Of a stretch of DNA of 18,995 nt, positions 15,151 to 18,995 are shown piece by piece. Below the pieces are notes generated by a model. It did no database searches. It saw only the letters and a list, made by a program, of their open reading frames with translations, and was not told the DNA's origin. The DNA is from QNBT01 sp964563335 (GTDB lineage: Bacteria > Planctomycetota > Phycisphaerae > Sedimentisphaerales > Anaerohalosphaeraceae): assembly GCA_964563335.1 (NCBI GenBank), contig CAZLWL010000044.1, positions 1 through 18,995 of the forward strand, in the 5' to 3' direction. The position numbers and the translations under genes were made by a program. Position 1 is the stretch's first letter, and each line of letters starts with the position of its first letter.

Positions 15151-15609
15151 TCACCTCCTCTTTATCGATACATCGTATTCTATTTCAAACCGCAGCTCGT
15201 GTTTCGCCTCTTCCTGAGCTAATGACAAAAGTGTTTCACGAGATTGTTTATCTTTCACGATTGCCGCCAGCTCTACATAAAGCCTGAATGATTTTGCCTC
15301 CTTGTTAATCGCCAAAATAAGAGCGTTCTTGTAATCGATACCCAACTCAGGGTCAATAGCAACCATAACACCGGTCTGGTCAAGACTATCCACATCTTCC
15401 GGCGCTGCCGGCACCACCAAGCCCCTTTTCATTACTTCCAGTTCCAGCGTGGCTTTATGCCTCAGCTCCTCTTTGGCAAAATTCTCAAAGAGCAGACGCA
15501 TCGTTGCATTGTCCATCTCCTGCGCCAAATCCGTGTAGAACCGGTGCGCAGCCACCTCTCTGCCGATGGCAAATTGCAGGATTTCGTCATCCGACCCGAA
15601 TTCTTCCAT
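15151..15609 (-). CDS. Ferritin-like diiron protein (rubrerythrin-type domain), copy 2
   Basis: A 152-residue paralogue of the next gene downstream. Shared stretches include HKATLELEVMK versus HKAKLELEVMK, DYKNAL and TLLSLAQEEAKHE. The diiron ligands are again complete: E in GREVAAHRFY, ELRH, E in NKEAKSFRLY and EAKH. There is no rubredoxin domain. The central loop (PAAPEDVDSLDQTG...) is longer than in copy 1. ATG at 15609 follows a GGAG site at 6 bases; the in-frame TTG at 15624 is a weaker alternative. It sits 40 bases after a lipoprotein gene and 82 bases before copy 1, and is probably co-transcribed with both. Confidence 0.88.
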   Translation of the reverse strand: MEEFGSDDEILQFAIGREVAAHRFYTDLAQEMDNATMRLLFENFAKEELRHKATLELEVMKRGLVVPAAPEDVDSLDQTGVMVAIDPELGIDYKNALILAINKEAKSFRLYVELAAIVKDKQSRETLLSLAQEEAKHELRFEIEYDVSIKRR

Positions 15610-15649
15610 CTTATGCTCCGACAAATACGCTCAACTGGAATTCATAAGG

Positions 15650-16168
15650 TCATTGGCTCTCATACCTGAGCTGGAATGTATCTCTCAGCCGCCTGCCCTG
15701 GGATGTTGTAAACGTTACCTCTAACACAAAGCTCTCGTCCGGCCGGGGACTAAAGTTAAGGTCCAACTCAAATTGATAAGCCCTGAGAAAATCACGCCAG
15801 TAGCTGTTATTTGTTGTCGCATCGGTGAGGTCAATGTCCGGCGGGAAGAATATCCTCTTGCCCTTGGGCTGTGATGAACGCGGAACGAACTCATATAACT
15901 CAAATCGGAACAGGCCGGGCGATTTTACACGGCATCCGAAACTGTCCACCAGATCGACATAAATCTTCAGTTTCCCCTGCCAAGGCCCCTCCGAAACCGA
16001 CGTGATTTCGGTCAGGCCCACAATATGCACCTCAGAGGCTACATAAGCACCGAGCGCGTCACCGTCTGTGCCCGAAGAGAATCGGCCGGCCGAACTATCC
16101 GGCTCACAACCTGTCGAACAAATCAGGCCCGCAACGGCAAAAATCACGACTACGGCTGTTTTCAACAT
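15650..16168 (-). CDS. Putative lipoprotein with a beta-rich domain; function unknown
   Basis: A 172-residue exported protein. From ATG at 16168 the N-terminus is MLKTAVVVIFAVAG, ending in CSTGC at about residue 21. That is an imperfect lipobox (Ser rather than Leu at -3) but probably a lipoprotein signal. The mature region has alternating strands (HIVGLTEIT, KLKIYVDLVD, LFRFELYEF, FVLEVTFTT), which suggests one beta-sandwich domain. An ATG at 16207 would add 13 residues, but 16168 has a GAAGGG ribosome site and gives a normal-length signal. The gene begins 67 bases after ribBA, so it probably shares its transcript. Confidence 0.78.
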   Translation of the reverse strand: MLKTAVVVIFAVAGLICSTGCEPDSSAGRFSSGTDGDALGAYVASEVHIVGLTEITSVSEGPWQGKLKIYVDLVDSFGCRVKSPGLFRFELYEFVPRSSQPKGKRIFFPPDIDLTDATTNNSYWRDFLRAYQFELDLNFSPRPDESFVLEVTFTTSQGRRLRDTFQLRYESQ

Positions 16169-16235
16169 TTTGCCCTTCAAATATGCTGCTGGGTACCGCT
16201 TTTTCATTGTCGGCGACCTTGTTCAAATGCCGGCG

Positions 16236-17474
16236 CTACAGATCCTTGTCAAGTATGTGGCCGAGCCTGTTCTTCTTCGCTCGCAGATAGTCGATATTGT
16301 GCCGGCCAGGCTTGGCCTTCAGCGGTATCTGTTCCACTATCTTTATCCCGTAAACCTCCAACCGGCTGACCTTCTTCGGGTTGTTCGTCAGGATCCTGAC
16401 CTTCTTTAAACCTAAGTCCCGGCAAATCTGTGCGCCTATCCCGTAATCGCGCTTGTCCGGCATAAAGCCCAATTGAATATTGGCCTCGACCGTGTCATAC
16501 CCTTGCTCCTGAAGCTTATACGCATTGAGCTTATTTGCAAGTCCTATCCCCCTGCCCTCCTGGCGCAGATATACAAGAGCGCCTTTACCTGCTTCTTCTA
16601 TCATCTGCATCGCCGTTATCAACTGGTACCCACACTCGCATCTTTGCGAATGAAACAAATCCCCCGTCATACATTCTGAGTGCACCCTTATCAGGACCGG
16701 CTCATCGTGCTCAATCGCAATGCCTTCGTCGTCCAACTCTCCGATACCACCTTTGCAAAGGGCCAAGTGCGGCTCTGCTGAATTCGGGCTTTCATATCCG
16801 ATAAGATCAAACTCACCGTAATCCGTCGGAAGCTTTACCTCCTGTATCCGCCTGATATGTTTTTCACGCTGGAGCCGATACTCGATGAGCCTTGCGATTG
16901 AAGTAATCTTAAGGTCGTGTTTCTTGCAGTACTTCAGAAGCTGTGGCACCCTCGCCATTGAGCCATCGTCGTTTATGATTTCACAAATCACACCCGCCGG
17001 TTTCAGCCCCGCCAGTTTCATAAGATCAACCGCTCCCTCTGTTTGACCGGCCCGAACAAGCACGCCACCGCCGCGAGCACGTAGCGGAAAAACGTGCCCC
17101 GGCCTGACAAGGTCCGCCGCCTTGGTATCATCGGCAACTGCAACCTTTATCGTCTGCGCACGGTCGGCAGGACTTATCCCCGTGCTTATCCCCTCCAGCG
17201 CATCGATACTGACCGTAAACGCCGTACCCAGCCGGGCCGTGTTCTCCGGCGATTGAGCATGAAGACCCAACTCGTCGCATTTGGCCCCTGTCATCGGCAG
17301 GCATATCAGGCCCCGACCATATTTCGCCATGAAGTTTATAGTCTCAGCCGTAATAAGCTGGGCCGCTGCAACGAGGTCGCCTTCGTTTTCACGGTCCTCA
17401 TCATCGACCAGAATTATCATCTTACCCTGGCGCAGGTCATCCATGACCTCAGCTATTCCGCTGAATTCAACCAT
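16236..17474 (-). CDS. ribBA: Bifunctional DHBP synthase / GTP cyclohydrolase II (RibBA)
   Basis: Makes the two precursors of riboflavin: 3,4-dihydroxy-2-butanone 4-phosphate from ribulose 5-phosphate (N-terminal half) and the pyrimidine precursor from GTP (C-terminal half). The RibB half (about 1-205) has DDEDRENEGD (24-33, metal site), STGISPADRA (97-106) and RPGHVFPLRA (124-133). The RibA half has zinc ligands C268, C279 and C281 (HSECMTGD...QRCECG), LRQEGRGIGL (303-312) and the ending LTNNPKK (362-368). The length (412) is normal and both active sites look complete. ATG at 17474 is the natural start; a GGAG lies rather far upstream (about 14 bases). No FMN riboswitch is visible before it. 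A promoter candidate is at 17525-17553. Confidence 0.98.
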   Translation of the reverse strand: MVEFSGIAEVMDDLRQGKMIILVDDEDRENEGDLVAAAQLITAETINFMAKYGRGLICLPMTGAKCDELGLHAQSPENTARLGTAFTVSIDALEGISTGISPADRAQTIKVAVADDTKAADLVRPGHVFPLRARGGGVLVRAGQTEGAVDLMKLAGLKPAGVICEIINDDGSMARVPQLLKYCKKHDLKITSIARLIEYRLQREKHIRRIQEVKLPTDYGEFDLIGYESPNSAEPHLALCKGGIGELDDEGIAIEHDEPVLIRVHSECMTGDLFHSQRCECGYQLITAMQMIEEAGKGALVYLRQEGRGIGLANKLNAYKLQEQGYDTVEANIQLGFMPDKRDYGIGAQICRDLGLKKVRILTNNPKKVSRLEVYGIKIVEQIPLKAKPGRHNIDYLRAKKNRLGHILDKDL

Positions 17475-17524
17475 CTGATAATCCAGTACTCCAATTCATC
17501 TCACAATCCTTTTTTCCTACCTAC

Positions 17525-17553
17525 AATATACCCCATACTACCCCACAAGTAAA
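17525..17553 (-). promoter_or_regulatory. Candidate promoter of ribBA
   Basis: TTTACT (-35, 4 of 6), a 17-base spacer and TATATT (-10, 5 of 6) on the minus strand, about 50 bases before the ribBA ATG. It lies in the 168-base gap after the ankyrin gene. Confidence 0.45.
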
Positions 17554-17642
17554 CAAGGCTTGCCAAATAAGAATATCTCTGTAATTTCCGCTCCGGTCCC
17601 CTCAATCCGTCCAAACGCCAGAAATGCAATACCCGATTTTCC

Positions 17643-18500
17643 TTATTCTACCCCACCATGTTTACGAAGCAAGGCAGCAACTTTTGCTTCATTGTAATTG
17701 AGGGCCTGTTGCAAAGGAGTTGAGCCGGCACTATTTCTGGCGTTCACATCCGCCCCCCTCTCAAGCAGAGCCTTACAAACTGACTCCGCATTTTCTCCAC
17801 AGGAAACGGCCCTGTGAAGAGGGGTGTTGCCCTCTATAAGGGTCTTTGTATTAACTTCAGCTCCATTATCAATCAGGATTTTTACAACTTCCTCTTGGCC
17901 ACTATAGGCAGCAGTATGAAGTGGAGTTAAACCATGATAGACGCTTTTGGCATTAACCTCAGCTCCGTTTGCAATAAGGATCTCAGCCACATCAACATTA
18001 CCTGTACTCGCCGCTTCGTGCATGGGTGTTTCACTTCTATGGTCTTTTGCATTAACATCTGCACCGCTGGCAATAAGAAACTCGACCATTGCTTTTGGAG
18101 GCACTATCTTTGTCTTTTCATAAAGAATTGAATATCTTTGCCCCTCACCATCCGATTTGGATATGGTCTTGAAATCGTCATATCTACCTGCAGCTAAGTG
18201 TAAAGGTGTTATTCCAAAATCACTTGTGGCATTAACATCAGCACCTTTAGCAAGTAGTATCTCTGCCATGTTCTGATAACCCATTGAGGCTGCCCAATGC
18301 AACGGCGTGTAGCAGAGTTTATCCCGTGCTTCAAGTAATTCCGGTTTCTTTGACAGTATCCGTTCGACCTTCTCTATATCGCCGTACAGCGCGGCCCTAT
18401 GAATGTCTATACTGCGCAGATACATTGCCACAGCGACCGATGCAACGATTGCCGCAAGCAAAAATAAGATAAACACAGTTAGAAGTTTTTTCCTGGTCAT
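17643..18500 (-). CDS. Membrane-anchored ankyrin-repeat protein
   Basis: A 285-residue protein with a short basic N-terminus, one hydrophobic helix (about residues 6-27) and then seven ankyrin repeats to the C-terminus. Repeat hallmarks are TPLHWAAS...GADVNA, TPLHLAAG, TPMHEAAS...GAEVNA, TPLHTAAY...GAEVNT, TPLHRAVS...GADVNA and TPLQQALN. The third repeat carries an insertion of about 25 residues (DDFKTISKSDGEG...). Ankyrin arrays bind other proteins; the partner is unknown. ATG at 18500 is preferred because GGGAG precedes it by about 10 bases and it starts just before the membrane helix. The in-frame start at 18551 would overlap the SDR gene. The 28-base gap to that gene suggests co-transcription. 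Confidence 0.88.
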   Translation of the reverse strand: MTRKKLLTVFILFLLAAIVASVAVAMYLRSIDIHRAALYGDIEKVERILSKKPELLEARDKLCYTPLHWAASMGYQNMAEILLAKGADVNATSDFGITPLHLAAGRYDDFKTISKSDGEGQRYSILYEKTKIVPPKAMVEFLIASGADVNAKDHRSETPMHEAASTGNVDVAEILIANGAEVNAKSVYHGLTPLHTAAYSGQEEVVKILIDNGAEVNTKTLIEGNTPLHRAVSCGENAESVCKALLERGADVNARNSAGSTPLQQALNYNEAKVAALLRKHGGVE

Positions 18501-18528
18501 GATTACTCTGCTCCCTGCCCAGGGTTTT

Positions 18529-18995
18529 CTAAATGCATCTTCCGCCATCAATGTTCAGCACCTGTCCGGTGACATAATCATTTTTCAACAGAAAGATTAT
18601 AGCAGAAGTGATTTCACTTGTGTAGCCGGTTCTGCCGGCCGGAATATGGGCCAACTGGCGCCTCTTGCCCTCCTCACTGAACCCGGCCGGCCACGTTATT
18701 ACCCCCGGCGCAATCGCATTTACGCAAACCGCCGGAGCCAGTTCCTTCGCCATCGACTTCGTCGCCGCGATAAGGGCCGCCTTCGACGCACAATAAACCG
18801 CATAATTCGCCCACGGCCGAATCCCCCCAACATCAACAAGATTGATTATCTTGCCGGCTGGATTTTCAGGTTCGGGATTTTGTTGAGAAAGGACTATCCG
18901 GGCAAATTCAGCGCACACAAGGACCGGCCCTGTAAGGTTAACATCCATCACATCCCGTGCATTATCGAATGTTACATCGGCCAACGGCTGCCTCT
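18529..18995 (-). CDS. Short-chain dehydrogenase/reductase, 5' partial
   Basis: The C-terminal 155 residues of an NAD(P)H-dependent oxidoreductase; the N-terminal cofactor motif lies outside the window. Visible family features are VNLTGPVLV (helix with the conserved Asn), the active-site YxxxK as YCASK followed by AALIAATKSMAKEL, VNAIAPGVI, and the ending TGQVLNIDGGRCI. The PxG loop and the GGR ending resemble pteridine reductase-type SDRs (FolM-like), but the substrate cannot be assigned from this part. The frame continues to the window edge at 18995 without a convincing start. Confidence 0.93.
   Translation of the reverse strand, partial: RQPLADVTFDNARDVMDVNLTGPVLVCAEFARIVLSQQNPEPENPAGKIINLVDVGGIRPWANYAVYCASKAALIAATKSMAKELAPAVCVNAIAPGVITWPAGFSEEGKRRQLAHIPAGRTGYTSEITSAIIFLLKNDYVTGQVLNIDGGRCI

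Noticed and set aside
17475..17642. FMN riboswitch before ribBA
   Set aside because: The conserved AGGGGCGGTGAAATTCC-type core of that riboswitch is absent on either strand of the gap.
1..18995. CRISPR array
   Set aside because: No regularly spaced identical repeats of 24-40 bases occur; the repeats seen are dispersed singly or are short tandems.

Overview
The window looks like a piece of a planctomycete chromosome, probably Phycisphaerae-like. The grounds are a decayed 16S rRNA 3' fragment whose surviving bases read like that group, tRNA genes without an encoded CCA tail, many small membrane-anchored or lipoprotein genes, and long intergenic stretches filled with short dispersed palindromic repeats. 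The lineage is an inference; no database search was possible.

Layout. 1-1067 (minus): exported galactose mutarotase, cut at its 3' end by the window edge. 1068-1798: gene-free, a mosaic of short repeats and hairpins. 1799-6251 (minus): a three-gene operon joined by two 4-base ATGA overlaps. It encodes a type III-like DNA methyltransferase (Mod), a short SF2 helicase (Res core without a nuclease domain) and a separate 136-residue PD-(D/E)xK nuclease, so it reads as a split type III-like restriction-modification system. 6252-6637: more repeat mosaic. 6638-6884 (minus): tRNA-Val(UAC) and tRNA-Pro(GGG), with a clear promoter before tRNA-Pro and a terminator hairpin after it. 7104-7889 (plus): membrane-anchored protein of unknown function with two possible Sm-like segments. 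7890-8510: a structured repeat element, a possible terminator and a decayed 3' end of 16S rRNA. 8511-10154 (plus): exported protein made of TPR-like helical repeats. 10155-10584: a second copy of the end of the rRNA-like remnant, then simple repeats.

10585-18995 is a long minus-strand housekeeping and accessory block. In transcription order from the right edge it holds an SDR oxidoreductase (5' partial), a membrane-anchored ankyrin protein, ribBA (riboflavin biosynthesis), a lipoprotein, two tandem ferritin-like diiron proteins, another lipoprotein, a GT39-like membrane glycosyltransferase, hflX (ribosome-associated GTPase, with a near-consensus promoter) and a four-cysteine zinc-ribbon-like small protein.

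The items most worth a second look are (a) the 16S rRNA 3' remnant whose terminal motif recurs as an imperfect direct repeat on the other side of the helical-repeat gene, (b) the split restriction-modification operon with a stand-alone nuclease, (c) the nested-hairpin element at 7980-8089, and (d) a 43-45 base repeat found in opposite orientations at 1228 and 10879.
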